Positions 8,892 to 16,624 of a stretch of 64,000 nucleotides of DNA are shown piece after piece (within the stretch, counting starts at the first letter, position 1; each line of letters starts with the position of its first letter). The stretch spans positions 57,529-121,528 of the forward strand of contig NZ_JBCNYA010000011.1 in NCBI RefSeq assembly GCF_049727805.1. The letters are read 5' to 3'. The position numbers and the translations under genes were made by a program. Origin of the DNA: Frateuria_A sp049727805. GTDB lineage: Bacteria; Pseudomonadota; Gammaproteobacteria; Xanthomonadales; Rhodanobacteraceae. A model generated the notes under the pieces. It made no database searches, was not told the DNA's origin, and was given only the letters and a program-made list of their open reading frames with translations.

Positions 8892-8925
8892 GCGGCGAAC
8901 CTAGCCGCGCCCGCGTGCGCACTAC

Positions 8926-8955
8926 GAAAAACCCCGCCTGGCGGCGGGGCTTTTC
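8926..8955 (-). terminator. Rho-independent terminator downstream of speD
   Basis: Minus strand: a GCCCCGCC/GGCGGGG stem followed by a run of five T. It lies 30 bases past the speD stop. Confidence 0.85.
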
Positions 8956-8984
8956 CATCGCACGTGCTCAATCGGGCGTGGCGA

Positions 8985-9770
8985 TTACATCAGGTTGCGG
9001 CCGTGGAACAGTTCCTCGATCTCGCGCTTGAGCAGCGATTCGATGCGCTGGCGCTCCTTGAACGAGAGGTCGTCCGCGTGCGCCTCGAACAGGTAGGTGT
9101 CCAGGTCGAAGTCCTTGATGTGCATCTTCGTGTGGAAAATATTTTCCTGGTACACGTTGACGTCGAACATCTCGTACTTCTGGCGGATGTGCCGCGCCAG
9201 GTAGTCCTGCACCGAGTTGATCTTGTGATCGATGAAGTGCTTCTTGCCCTTCACGTCGCGGGTGAAGCCGCGCACGCGGTAGTCGCACACCACGATGTCT
9301 GACTCGAAGCTGTCGATCAGGTAGTTCAGGGCCTTCAGCGGCGAGATCACGCCGCAGGTGGCCACGTCGATGTCCGCGCGGAAGGTCGCGATGCCGTTGT
9401 GCGGATGCGTTTCCGGATAGGTGTGGACGGTGATGTGGCTCTTGTCCATGTGCGCCACCACGGCACCGGAGATGGTGTCGCGGCCGAGCTTCTCCACCAC
9501 CGGTTCCTCGGAGATGAGGATGGTGACCGAGGCGCCCTGCGGGTCGTAGTCCTGGCGTGCGATGTTGAGGATGTTCGCGCCGATGATCTCCGCCACGTCG
9601 GTGAGGATCTGCGTGAGGCGGTCGGCGTCGTACTGTTCGTCGATGTACTCGATGTAGCGCTGGCGCTGGTCTTCGGACACCGCGTAGCAGATGTCGTAGA
9701 TGTTGAAGCTCAGGGCCTTGGTCAGGTTGTTGAAGCCCTGCAGGCGCAGGCGCGGGAGCGGTTTCACCAC
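8985..9770 (-). CDS. speD: S-adenosylmethionine decarboxylase proenzyme
   Basis: 261 residues, close to the 264 of the E. coli type. It makes decarboxylated SAM for spermidine synthesis. It is a pyruvoyl enzyme that cleaves itself between Lys110 and Ser111 in HMDKSHITVHTYPE, generating the pyruvoyl group from the serine. A GTG start at 9770 (MVKPLPRLRLQGFNNLTKAL) was chosen because it matches the family N-terminus and follows GGAGAGTCGCC. The frame is open for another 60 codons upstream, but that part is not SpeD-like. It is divergent from clp across about 250 bases, an arrangement familiar from Xanthomonas. Confidence 0.95.
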   Translation of the reverse strand: MVKPLPRLRLQGFNNLTKALSFNIYDICYAVSEDQRQRYIEYIDEQYDADRLTQILTDVAEIIGANILNIARQDYDPQGASVTILISEEPVVEKLGRDTISGAVVAHMDKSHITVHTYPETHPHNGIATFRADIDVATCGVISPLKALNYLIDSFESDIVVCDYRVRGFTRDVKGKKHFIDHKINSVQDYLARHIRQKYEMFDVNVYQENIFHTKMHIKDFDLDTYLFEAHADDLSFKERQRIESLLKREIEELFHGRNLM

Positions 9771-10021
9771 GGCGACTCTCCATGGCCCCGGACGGGCCAG
9801 CAGATGAGGCGGGTTAGCAGCAAGGGTCCCCGCGAAAAGAAAAAGACGCGCCAGGACCCTTATCCTGCGCGACCCGAGGATTCCGACCGATGGACAGCCT
9901 GGCGGAAAGACTGCGAAGTATGCGGCAAAACCCCGGAAAACAGAACTCACGAGGATCGGCGCGCGTCATCTCTTGATCAGGCGAGACGCGTGTTGCATGG
10001 TAACGCCTTGGCGGCAGCGCC

Positions 10022-10741
10022 GTGGCTCACCAGCGGATACTCCTCGTGGCGCAACTCAAATACCAATTGCAGCAGGCATTCGAACGGTCCCAGGCGCCCT
10101 TGAGCTTCGCGCCCGACCCGGCATCGATGGAGCGCTTCCTGGCGCTGTGCCACCGCCGGCGCTATCCCGGCAAGACCGCGATCATCCGTCCGGGCGATCC
10201 GGCCAACACGCTCTACTACATCATCGAGGGCTCGCTCGCCGTCTGCACCGAGGACGAGCAGGGCCGCGAGCTGATCCTGGCCTACTTGAACCGCGGCCAG
10301 TTCATCGGCGAGATGGGCCTGTTCGTGGAGCAGGCGCAGCGCGAGTCGATCGTGCGCAGCCGCACGCCCTGCGAAATGGCCGAGATCAGCTACGAGCGGC
10401 TGTTCCAGCTGATGGAAGGCCCGCTGCGCGAGGAGTGCCCGAAGATCCTCTTCGCGATCGGCTCGCAGCTGACCAACCGCCTGCTGCGCACCTCGCGCCA
10501 GGTCAGCCGCATGGCCTTCATGGACGTCACCAACCGCATCTCGCGCACGCTGCTGGACCTGTGCCAGGAGCCGGACGCGATGACCCATCCGGACGGCACC
10601 CAGATCCGCATCTCGCGGCAGGAAGTCAGCCGCATCGTCGGTTGCTCGCGCGAGATGGTCGGCCGCGTGCTCAAGCAGCTCGAGGAGCAGGGCATGATCA
10701 ACGTGTCCGGCAAGACCATCGTGGTGCGCGGCACGCGTTGA
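10022..10741 (+). CDS. clp: CRP/FNR-family transcription regulator Clp
   Basis: Up to 239 residues. An N-terminal cyclic-nucleotide-binding fold (residues 35-150; RPGDPANTLYYIIEGS, FIGEMGLF) and a C-terminal winged helix (ISRQEVSRIVGCSREMVGRVLKQLEEQG). The sequence resembles Xanthomonas Clp, a global regulator of virulence and exoenzyme genes whose DNA binding is inhibited by cyclic di-GMP rather than activated by cAMP. That property is family knowledge, not visible here. The start is uncertain: a GTG at 10022 or another GTG at 10046 (231 residues, closer to the 230 of X. campestris Clp). Neither has a good ribosome site. Confidence 0.9.
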   Translation: MAHQRILLVAQLKYQLQQAFERSQAPLSFAPDPASMERFLALCHRRRYPGKTAIIRPGDPANTLYYIIEGSLAVCTEDEQGRELILAYLNRGQFIGEMGLFVEQAQRESIVRSRTPCEMAEISYERLFQLMEGPLREECPKILFAIGSQLTNRLLRTSRQVSRMAFMDVTNRISRTLLDLCQEPDAMTHPDGTQIRISRQEVSRIVGCSREMVGRVLKQLEEQGMINVSGKTIVVRGTR

Positions 10742-10750
10742 TGCTTCATC

Positions 10751-10773
10751 CGTCTCCCGCATGGCGGGAGACG
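10751..10773. terminator. Perfect 10-bp hairpin between convergent genes
   Basis: CGTCTCCCGC-ATG-GCGGGAGACG lies 10 bases after the clp stop, in the gap to the convergent MarR-GNAT gene. There is no T-run, so termination is probable but not certain. Confidence 0.5.
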
Positions 10774-10834
10774 GGGCGTTCGCTTCGGATTCCCGAGCCA
10801 ACGCCTGGCCTCGTTGCCGTCACGAACGAACGGC

Positions 10835-11788
10835 TTACCCGTCCTGCCGATAGATCATGTACACGTCCGCCCGCTCGTAATGCGAGCCGGGCCGGATGGT
10901 TGGCTGCATCACGAAACCGGCCTTCTCGTACATCCGCACCGCGGTCGTGAGGCGACTGTTCGATTCCAGGAACAGCGTGTGCCCGCCGCGCCGATGGAAC
11001 TCGGCGATGCATGCATCGAGCAGGCGCCGGCCGGCACCGAGTCCGCGAAAGGTTTCGTCCACGCCCATCTTGGTCAGCTCGAACACGCCCGGCGATTCCT
11101 GCAGCAAGGCGCACGTGCCGATCACCTCCTCGCCCAGGCGCGCGAAGAAGATCGCACCGCCCGGTCGCAGGATGTGGCGCTCAGGGTCGCTCAGCACGGC
11201 GCGGTCGATGTCCTCGATGCGGAAGTGGCGCTCCAGCCACTGCGCGTTCAAGCGATAGAAGTGTTCGCGCAACGCAGGGGCGAAAGGCACGATCTCCAAT
11301 GGCGTCGCCTTGATCGCGGCGTGCTCGGCCAGGATCGCCGCGGCGACTGGACGCTCCTGCAGCGCTCGCTCGCAGGCCGCGACGGCATCGAGCAGGCGCG
11401 CGGCATGCTCGTCCAGCGAGGCGTCCACGCCACGCCGCACGGCGCACCAGATCGGGCCAAGCCCGGCGAGTGCGTCATGCGCCCTGCCCGTCAGCGTCAG
11501 CACCGTGCGCCGTCCGTCCGCCGGATCGCGCAGGCGTCGGACCATGCCGGCACGCACCAGCTTGTTGGTGAGCTGGCTCACGGCAGAGTGGGTCTGGCCG
11601 ATCGCGCCGGCCACGTCCGTCACCGTGCCGGGGCCGGAATCCCACAGGTAGCGCAGCACCGGCAGCCAGCGCGATTCGATCGGGGCGCCGAGGGTTCGAT
11701 AGACCTCGTCCGCCGCGCCGTAGAAGTGATCGCTGAGCGCCTTCAGGCGGCTGCCGAGGGCCAGTTTGCCGAGGGAAGCGATATACAC
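10835..11788 (-). CDS. MarR-type regulator fused to GNAT acetyltransferase
   Basis: 317 residues from a GTG at 11788. Residues 1-150 form a MarR winged helix (DVAGAIGQTHSAVSQLTNKL, then a DPADGRRTVLTLT wing). Residues 165-317 form a GNAT fold with the acetyl-CoA loop FRGLGAGRRLLDA and a C-terminal LESNSRLTTAVRMYEKAGF. Such bHTH-GNAT fusions usually acetylate a small molecule or peptide while sensing it; the substrate cannot be read here. The start was chosen because CCGGAG lies nine bases upstream and because an operator-like inverted repeat sits just beyond it. Longer upstream reading frames would run through that repeat. Convergent with clp. Confidence 0.82.
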   Translation of the reverse strand: MYIASLGKLALGSRLKALSDHFYGAADEVYRTLGAPIESRWLPVLRYLWDSGPGTVTDVAGAIGQTHSAVSQLTNKLVRAGMVRRLRDPADGRRTVLTLTGRAHDALAGLGPIWCAVRRGVDASLDEHAARLLDAVAACERALQERPVAAAILAEHAAIKATPLEIVPFAPALREHFYRLNAQWLERHFRIEDIDRAVLSDPERHILRPGGAIFFARLGEEVIGTCALLQESPGVFELTKMGVDETFRGLGAGRRLLDACIAEFHRRGGHTLFLESNSRLTTAVRMYEKAGFVMQPTIRPGSHYERADVYMIYRQDG

Positions 11789-11804
11789 GGGGCCGCTCCG
11801 GAGA

Positions 11805-11828
11805 AAATACGTAAGCACTAACGTATTT
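11805..11828. promoter_or_regulatory. Probable MarR operator (8-bp perfect inverted repeat)
   Basis: AAATACGT-N8-ACGTATTT, strikingly AT-rich in this GC-rich DNA, ends 16 bases upstream of the MarR-GNAT start codon. Position and symmetry suit autoregulation by a dimeric winged-helix protein. Confidence 0.7.
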
Positions 11829-11892
11829 CGGAAAATGGCTGCTCCGCAAGTCCCGACCGACTCATGCGCGGGCGCCGGGCCCACCATCGCCC

Positions 11893-12567
11893 TCAGCGCC
11901 AGGCCACCCGCTCGAGCGTCCGCCCCAGGGCCCGCTCCATCCGCTTGCACAGCTTGGGCGTGCCGTTGACCAGCACCGGCTCCGCCGCGGCCTTGAGCGT
12001 GTACAGGTCATGCAGCGAGTCGCCATAGGCGCGCCGCCATGCCGGCACGCCATGCGTGGCGAGCGCCTTGAGCTTGCCTGCGCCGACGTTGTGGTGGGCG
12101 ACCCGCAGGCCCAGCGGGCCGGGCTTGAGCCTGGATGCGACCAGCTCGACATCCACCAGCCCGAGCTGCGCCAGCAGGCTCTCCACCAGCGTGTGCTCGC
12201 AACCGGTGACCACGATCACCCGCTCGCCCGCCGCCTGATGGCGGCGCAACGCCCGCACGCCGTCGCGGCAGAAATGGCCAGGGCGGCGTACCAGTTCCGC
12301 GGCGAAGGTCTCCACCGCCGCCCGATAGCGCTTCTCGTCCAGCCCCAGCAGCGCGATGTGCACCAGCGAACGCTGCAGCCGGCGCGTGAGCGGCCACAGC
12401 ACCAGCAGCCAGGGCAACGCCAGCAAGGCGAGCAGCTTGCGCCAGGCCGAGCGCGCGTAACGCTCACGCACGAACAGCTCGAACGTATCGGCGTGGGTCA
12501 GCACGCCATCGAAATCGAACAGCACCACCGCAGGCGCATCGGCGGCGGACATCCCCTGGCCTTCCAT
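11893..12567 (-). CDS. HAD-superfamily phosphatase (subfamily IB)
   Basis: 224 residues. Motif I is DFDGVLTHADTF with the nucleophile and acid Asp, motif II VVTGCEHTL, motif III a Lys around KLKAL, and motif IV YGDSLHDLY. Between them is a hydrophobic stretch (LLALLALPWLLVLWPL) in the cap region that may touch the membrane. Related proteins act on phosphoserine-like or lipid phosphates; the substrate is unknown. It starts four bases after the trpC stop (or at an internal ATG at 12552), so it is the last gene of the trpG-trpD-trpC-HAD operon. A role in tryptophan metabolism is not implied by its sequence. Confidence 0.82.
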   Translation of the reverse strand: MEGQGMSAADAPAVVLFDFDGVLTHADTFELFVRERYARSAWRKLLALLALPWLLVLWPLTRRLQRSLVHIALLGLDEKRYRAAVETFAAELVRRPGHFCRDGVRALRRHQAAGERVIVVTGCEHTLVESLLAQLGLVDVELVASRLKPGPLGLRVAHHNVGAGKLKALATHGVPAWRRAYGDSLHDLYTLKAAAEPVLVNGTPKLCKRMERALGRTLERVAWR

Positions 12568-12571
12568 GGCA

Positions 12572-13366
12572 TCAGGCCGCGAACAGCCGGTCGAGCGCCT
12601 GGCCCGGATCGTCGGCACGCATGAACGCCTCGCCGACCAGGAAGGCGTGGATATCGGCCGCGCGCAGCCGTGCCACGTCCTCGCGCGTGTGGATGCCCGA
12701 CTCGGCCACCAGGATGCGGTCGTCGTCCGCCATGCGCGGCTTGAGCGCGAGCGAGGTGTCCAGCGTGGTCTCGAAGGTGCGCAGGTTGCGGTTGTTCACG
12801 CCGATCAGCGGCACCGGCAGGGCCAGCGCGCGCTCCAGCTCCTCGCCGTCGTGTACCTCGCACAGCACGTCCAGGTCGAGCTCGGCCGCCAGCAGCGAGA
12901 GCTCGAGCAGCGCCGCATCGTCCAGCGCGGCGACGATCAGCAGGATGCAGTCGGCACCGATCGCGCGCGCCTCGTAGACCTGGTAGGGGTCGATCACGAA
13001 GTCCTTGCGCAGCACGGGCAGCGCACAGGCCTCGCGCGCCTGCTCGAGGTACGCCTCGCTGCCCTGGAAGAAGTCGCGGTCGGTCAGCACCGACAGGCAC
13101 GCCGCGCCGCCCGCCTGGTAGCTGCGTGCGATCGCGGCCGGATCGAAGTCGGCGCGGATCACGCCCTTGCTGGGGCTGGCCTTCTTCACCTCGGCGATCA
13201 CCGCCGGCAGGCCGGCGGCGAGCTTGTCCTCGATGGCGGCGGCGAAACCGCGGGTGGGCGGCAGGTCCTCGATGCACGAGGCAAGTGCGGCCAGCGGCTG
13301 CGCGGCGCTGCGCTCGGCGACCTCCTCGGCCTTGCGGGCCAGGATGCGTTGAAGAATGTCGGTCAT
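12572..13366 (-). CDS. trpC: Indole-3-glycerol phosphate synthase
   Basis: 264 residues, a monofunctional TIM-barrel enzyme converting carboxyphenylamino-deoxyribulose phosphate to indole-3-glycerol phosphate. Conserved strands are visible: VIAEVKKASPSKGVI with the catalytic Lys, LSVLTDRDFFQGS, VLRKDFVIDPYQVYEAR, IGVNNRNLRTFE, and LVAESGIHTREDV. It follows trpD by 81 bases, a gap that contains a degenerate GTAGGAGCGCACC repeat. Confidence 0.97.
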   Translation of the reverse strand: MTDILQRILARKAEEVAERSAAQPLAALASCIEDLPPTRGFAAAIEDKLAAGLPAVIAEVKKASPSKGVIRADFDPAAIARSYQAGGAACLSVLTDRDFFQGSEAYLEQAREACALPVLRKDFVIDPYQVYEARAIGADCILLIVAALDDAALLELSLLAAELDLDVLCEVHDGEELERALALPVPLIGVNNRNLRTFETTLDTSLALKPRMADDDRILVAESGIHTREDVARLRAADIHAFLVGEAFMRADDPGQALDRLFAA

Positions 13367-13377
13367 GGCGTCGAACG

Positions 13378-13398
13378 GTAGGAGCGCACCTGTGCGCG
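13378..13398. repeat. Partial GTAGGAGCGCACC repeat inside the trp operon
   Basis: GTAGGAGCGCACCTGTGCG occurs between trpD and trpC. The same head appears at 60740, where it is part of a full inverted pair. Probably a truncated member of a dispersed intergenic repeat family. Confidence 0.5.
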
Positions 13399-13447
13399 GA
13401 AAGCCAACGGAGCGGCAAGCGGAATCGCCGCGCGCGAAATACGCCCC

Positions 13448-14500
13448 TTACGGCGAACCGGCGAGCCTGCACGTCGCGGCGACGAATTCCGTCATTTTCG
13501 CATGGGCAGCGCCGCTGGCGATCGTCTGGCGCGCCAGCGCGATGCCTTCGTCGATGTCGCCCGCGATGCCCGCGGTATAGAGCGCCGCGCCGGCATTGAG
13601 GCAGACGATGTCGTGCGCCACGCCATGGCGGCCACCCAGCGCGTCGAGCAGCATGGCGCGCGACTCGTCCACGCTCTCCACCCTGAGGTTGCGGCTGGAA
13701 GCCATCGCCAGGCCGAAATCCTCCGGCTCGATCTCGTACTCGCGCACTTCGCCGCCGCGCAGCTCGCCGACCAGCGTGGCGGCACCCAGCGAGATCTCGT
13801 CCATGCCGTCGCGCCCCCACACCACCATCGCGTGGCGCGCGCCCAGCGCCTGCAGCACGCGCACCTGGATGCCGACCAGGTCCGGATGGAACACGCCCAT
13901 CAGGATGTTCGGCGCGCCGGCCGGGTTGGTCAGCGGACCTAAGATGTTGAACAGCGTGCGCACGCCCATCTCCCTGCGCACGGGCTGGACCACCTTCATC
14001 GCCGGATGGTGGTTGGGCGCGAACATGAAGCCGATGCCGGTCTCCGCCATGCACCGCGCCACCTGTGCGGGCCCGAGGTCGATCGAGGCACCGAGCGCCT
14101 CAAGCACGTCGGCACTGCCGGACTTGGACGACACGCTGCGCCCGCCGTGCTTGGCCACGCGTGCGCCGGCGGCCGCGGCGACGAACATCGAGGCGGTGGA
14201 GATGTTGAAGCTGGAAGCGCCGTCGCCGCCGGTGCCGACGATGTCCAGGAAATGCGGATGCGCCGGTGCCTCGACCTTGGCCGACAGCTCGCGCATCACC
14301 CGCGCCGCGCCGGTGATCTCGCCGATCGTTTCCTTCTTCACGCGCAGGCCGGTGATGATCGCCGCGGTCATCAGCGGGCTCACCTCGCCGCGCATGATCT
14401 GGCGCATCAGCGCGATCATCTCGTCATGGAAGATCTCGCGGTGCTCGATGGTGCGCTGGAGCGCCTCCTGCGGCGTGATCGAAATCTCCCGCGGGCTCAT
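13448..14500 (-). CDS. trpD: Anthranilate phosphoribosyltransferase
   Basis: 350 residues. It transfers phosphoribose from PRPP to anthranilate in tryptophan synthesis. Family motifs are visible: DIVGTGGDGASSFNIST (PRPP binding), AKHGGRSVSSKSGSADVLE, MFAPNHHPAMKVV and FNILGPLTNPA. The start ATG at 14500 overlaps the trpG stop as ATGA. Confidence 0.97.
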   Translation of the reverse strand: MSPREISITPQEALQRTIEHREIFHDEMIALMRQIMRGEVSPLMTAAIITGLRVKKETIGEITGAARVMRELSAKVEAPAHPHFLDIVGTGGDGASSFNISTASMFVAAAAGARVAKHGGRSVSSKSGSADVLEALGASIDLGPAQVARCMAETGIGFMFAPNHHPAMKVVQPVRREMGVRTLFNILGPLTNPAGAPNILMGVFHPDLVGIQVRVLQALGARHAMVVWGRDGMDEISLGAATLVGELRGGEVREYEIEPEDFGLAMASSRNLRVESVDESRAMLLDALGGRHGVAHDIVCLNAGAALYTAGIAGDIDEGIALARQTIASGAAHAKMTEFVAATCRLAGSP

Positions 14501-15096
14501 GCCGCCAGCTTCCGCCGCGGCAGGCCCAGGAAGTTGGCCAGCATGTCGTGGCCGTACTGGGTCAGGATCGACTCCGGATGGAACTGCACACCCTCGACCG
14601 GCAGCGTCTTGTGGCGCAGCCCCATGATCTCGTCGAGCGAGCCGTCCGGATGCTCGGTCCAGGCCGTCACCTCGAGGCACTCCGGCAGCGAGCCCTGCTC
14701 GACCACCAGCGAGTGGTAGCGCGTGGCCTCGAACGGATCGGGCAGCCCGGCAAACACGCCCTGCCCACGATGGCGCACCGGCGAGGTCTTGCCATGCATG
14801 ATCTGCTTGGCGCGGATCACCCTGCCGCCGAACGCCTGGCCGATCGCCTGGTGTCCGAGGCAAACACCGAACACCGGAACCTCGCCGGAAAGCTCGCGCA
14901 GCACGTCCAGCGACACGCCCGCGTCATCCGGCGTACCCGGCCCCGGCGAAATCATGATGTGCGAGGGCTTCAGCGCGCGGATGCCGGCCACGTCGAGCGC
15001 ATCGTTGCGCACCACCTTCACCTCCTGCCCCAGTTCGCCCAGGTACTGGACGAGGTTGAAGGTGAAGCTGTCGTAATTGTCGATCATCAAAAGCAT
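14497..15096 (-). CDS. trpG: Anthranilate synthase component II (glutamine amidotransferase)
   Basis: 199 residues. A class I amidotransferase that supplies ammonia to TrpE. It starts MLLMIDNYDSFTFNLVQYL. The catalytic Cys is in VFGVCLGHQAIGQAFGG, and the His-Glu pair in VEGVQFHPESILT. The partner trpE is about 36 kb away at 51148 rather than adjacent. First gene of the trpG-trpD-trpC-HAD operon; the reading frame is open upstream but homology fixes the start at 15096. Confidence 0.97.
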   Translation of the reverse strand: MLLMIDNYDSFTFNLVQYLGELGQEVKVVRNDALDVAGIRALKPSHIMISPGPGTPDDAGVSLDVLRELSGEVPVFGVCLGHQAIGQAFGGRVIRAKQIMHGKTSPVRHRGQGVFAGLPDPFEATRYHSLVVEQGSLPECLEVTAWTEHPDGSLDEIMGLRHKTLPVEGVQFHPESILTQYGHDMLANFLGLPRRKLAA

Positions 15097-15157
15097 GGCG
15101 GACACGCGGGTGGCTCTGGGCGAATCGGCATGATAGCGGGCCAGGGCAACCTGCGCC

Positions 15158-15361
15158 TCAGGACGATCCGGAGCAAAGACCTGGACGTCCATACGTCCCG
15201 GCGCCCGGCAGGCGCGCGGCCAGTCTGGCCACGGCGTGCCCGTGCAAATGCCGATAGCGCCGCGCGTGGACCCAGAGCAGACAGGCGACCAGCGCCAGCG
15301 CGCCCGGCAACAGCAGGGCGCTGAGGCCGCCGATGGCGAGCGCCGAACATCCATTCCGCAT
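15158..15361 (-). CDS. Possible small membrane protein (doubtful)
   Basis: A 67-codon frame between the flavin dehydrogenase and trpG. It begins MRNGCSALAIGG, has one hydrophobic helix (about residues 8-30, LSALLLPGALALVACLLW) and then a basic segment (VHARRYRHLHGHAVARL). An ATG follows a weak GGAACGG. The 15097-15424 interval of 328 bases otherwise holds no gene and presumably carries the trpG promoter. Frames of this length arise by chance in such GC-rich DNA, so this is only a candidate. Confidence 0.25.
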   Translation of the reverse strand: MRNGCSALAIGGLSALLLPGALALVACLLWVHARRYRHLHGHAVARLAARLPGAGTYGRPGLCSGSS

Positions 15362-15424
15362 GGGCCGTTCCGGAAGGTGACGATGACTCCTTCCTGATCG
15401 GCCGCCGGGCCGGAATCTGGAGCG

Positions 15425-16555
15425 TCAGCGCAAGCGGTCGGGGGCCAGCATCCGCGCCTCGATGCCCGCGTCCTGCAGGTGGCCGGGCAAGGCACGGCCG
15501 AGCGCCAGGTTCGCGCAGGCCTCGCCCATCGCGGCGCTGGTCTGGATGCCGTAGCCGCCCTGGGCGGCGACCCAGAAGAAGCCGGGGGCGTCGGGGGCGA
15601 AGCCGCCGACCAGGTCGCCGTCGGCGACGAAGGAGCGCAGGCCGGCCCAGGTGCGGGTCGGGCGGCGGATCTCCATGGTGGTCGCCTGCTCGATGTTGTG
15701 GATGCCCAGCGCGATGTCGTACTCCTCCGGCTGCACGTCGTGCGGGTCGACCGGGTCGGCGTTGGCGGCCGAGCCCAGCAGCAGGCCGGCGTCGGGCTTG
15801 AAGTAGAACGTCTCGGCGATATCGCAGACGAACGGCCAGCGGTGCACGTCCACGCCAGCGGGCGGCTCGAACACGAATGCCGAGCGGCGCTTGGGTTGCA
15901 GGCCCAGCGGCACGACGCCGGCCAGCCGCGCGACATGGTCGGCCCAGGCGCCGGCGGCATCGAGCAGCAGCGGTGCGTGGTAGACCGCATCGCCGGCATC
16001 GACCTCCCAGCCGGTGGCGGTGCGCGAGATCGCGCGGATCGCCACGTCCAGGCGCAACTGGCCGCCGCGCGCGCGCAGGCCGCGCAGGAAGCCCTGGTGC
16101 AGTTCGTTGACGTCGATGTCCGCGGCGCCGGGCTCGTGCATGCCGATGACGGCCGCCTCCGGCCGCAGCACCGGCACCGCCGCGCGCAGCCGCGCGGCAT
16201 CGTGCAGCTCGAGATCGCGCGTGTAGGGCAGGATCGCCTCGTATTCGGCACGCACGCGGTCGGCATCCGCGGCGGTACCGATCACGGTGGCACCGCGCGG
16301 CGTCAGGATGGGTGCGCTGGCGAAACCTTCCGGCGGATGGTCCAGGAACGGCCGCGTCGCGCGGGTCAGCGCGCGCACCTGCGGCGAGCCGTAGGTCTCG
16401 CTGAACAGCGCCGCCGAACGGCCGGTGGAATGCATGCCGGCGTAGGCCTCGCGCTCGAGCACCAGCACGCGCGCGTGCGGCGCGAGGAAGTAGGCCACCG
16501 AGGCGCCGGCCATGCCGGCGCCGATCACGATCACATCGGTTTCGATCGATTGCAT
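15425..16555 (-). CDS. FAD-dependent D-amino-acid dehydrogenase, DauA-like
   Basis: 376 residues, DAO family. Residues 7-35 form the FAD-binding Rossmann fold (DVIVIGAGMAGASVAYFL ... VLERE). The whole length resembles Pseudomonas D-arginine dehydrogenase DauA (HSTGRSAA, PKRRSAF, KPDAG, NADPVDPHDVQPEE, RPTRTWAGLRSFVADGDLV, WVAAQGGYGIQTSAAMGE). That enzyme oxidises D-Arg and several other D-amino acids to 2-oxo acids and passes electrons to quinone. From memory of DauA, its active-site His48 is replaced here by Leu50, while the nearby Tyr is kept (Tyr55), so specificity may differ. It lies 69 bases downstream of a dicarboxylate/amino-acid symporter gene on the same strand. Confidence 0.85.
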   Translation of the reverse strand: MQSIETDVIVIGAGMAGASVAYFLAPHARVLVLEREAYAGMHSTGRSAALFSETYGSPQVRALTRATRPFLDHPPEGFASAPILTPRGATVIGTAADADRVRAEYEAILPYTRDLELHDAARLRAAVPVLRPEAAVIGMHEPGAADIDVNELHQGFLRGLRARGGQLRLDVAIRAISRTATGWEVDAGDAVYHAPLLLDAAGAWADHVARLAGVVPLGLQPKRRSAFVFEPPAGVDVHRWPFVCDIAETFYFKPDAGLLLGSAANADPVDPHDVQPEEYDIALGIHNIEQATTMEIRRPTRTWAGLRSFVADGDLVGGFAPDAPGFFWVAAQGGYGIQTSAAMGEACANLALGRALPGHLQDAGIEARMLAPDRLR

Positions 16556-16578
16556 GCGCAGACTCGTCTCAAAGGTTC

Positions 16579-16599
16579 CCTCTCCTGTTGCAGGAGAGG
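16579..16599. repeat. Perfect 9-bp hairpin between symporter and dehydrogenase genes
   Basis: CCTCTCCTG-TTG-CAGGAGAGG lies in the 69-base gap between the genes ending at 16625 and starting at 16555 (minus strand). No T-run follows; it may modulate mRNA stability or be a common CCTCTCC-type intergenic palindrome. Confidence 0.5.
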
Positions 16600-16624
16600 T
16601 CGGGGAAAATTGTGCGGGCGAGAG

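Noticed and set aside
9771..9950. N-terminal extension of speD by 60 codons
   Set aside because: The added residues do not resemble SpeD, and the GTG at 9770 has a ribosome site and the family N-terminus.
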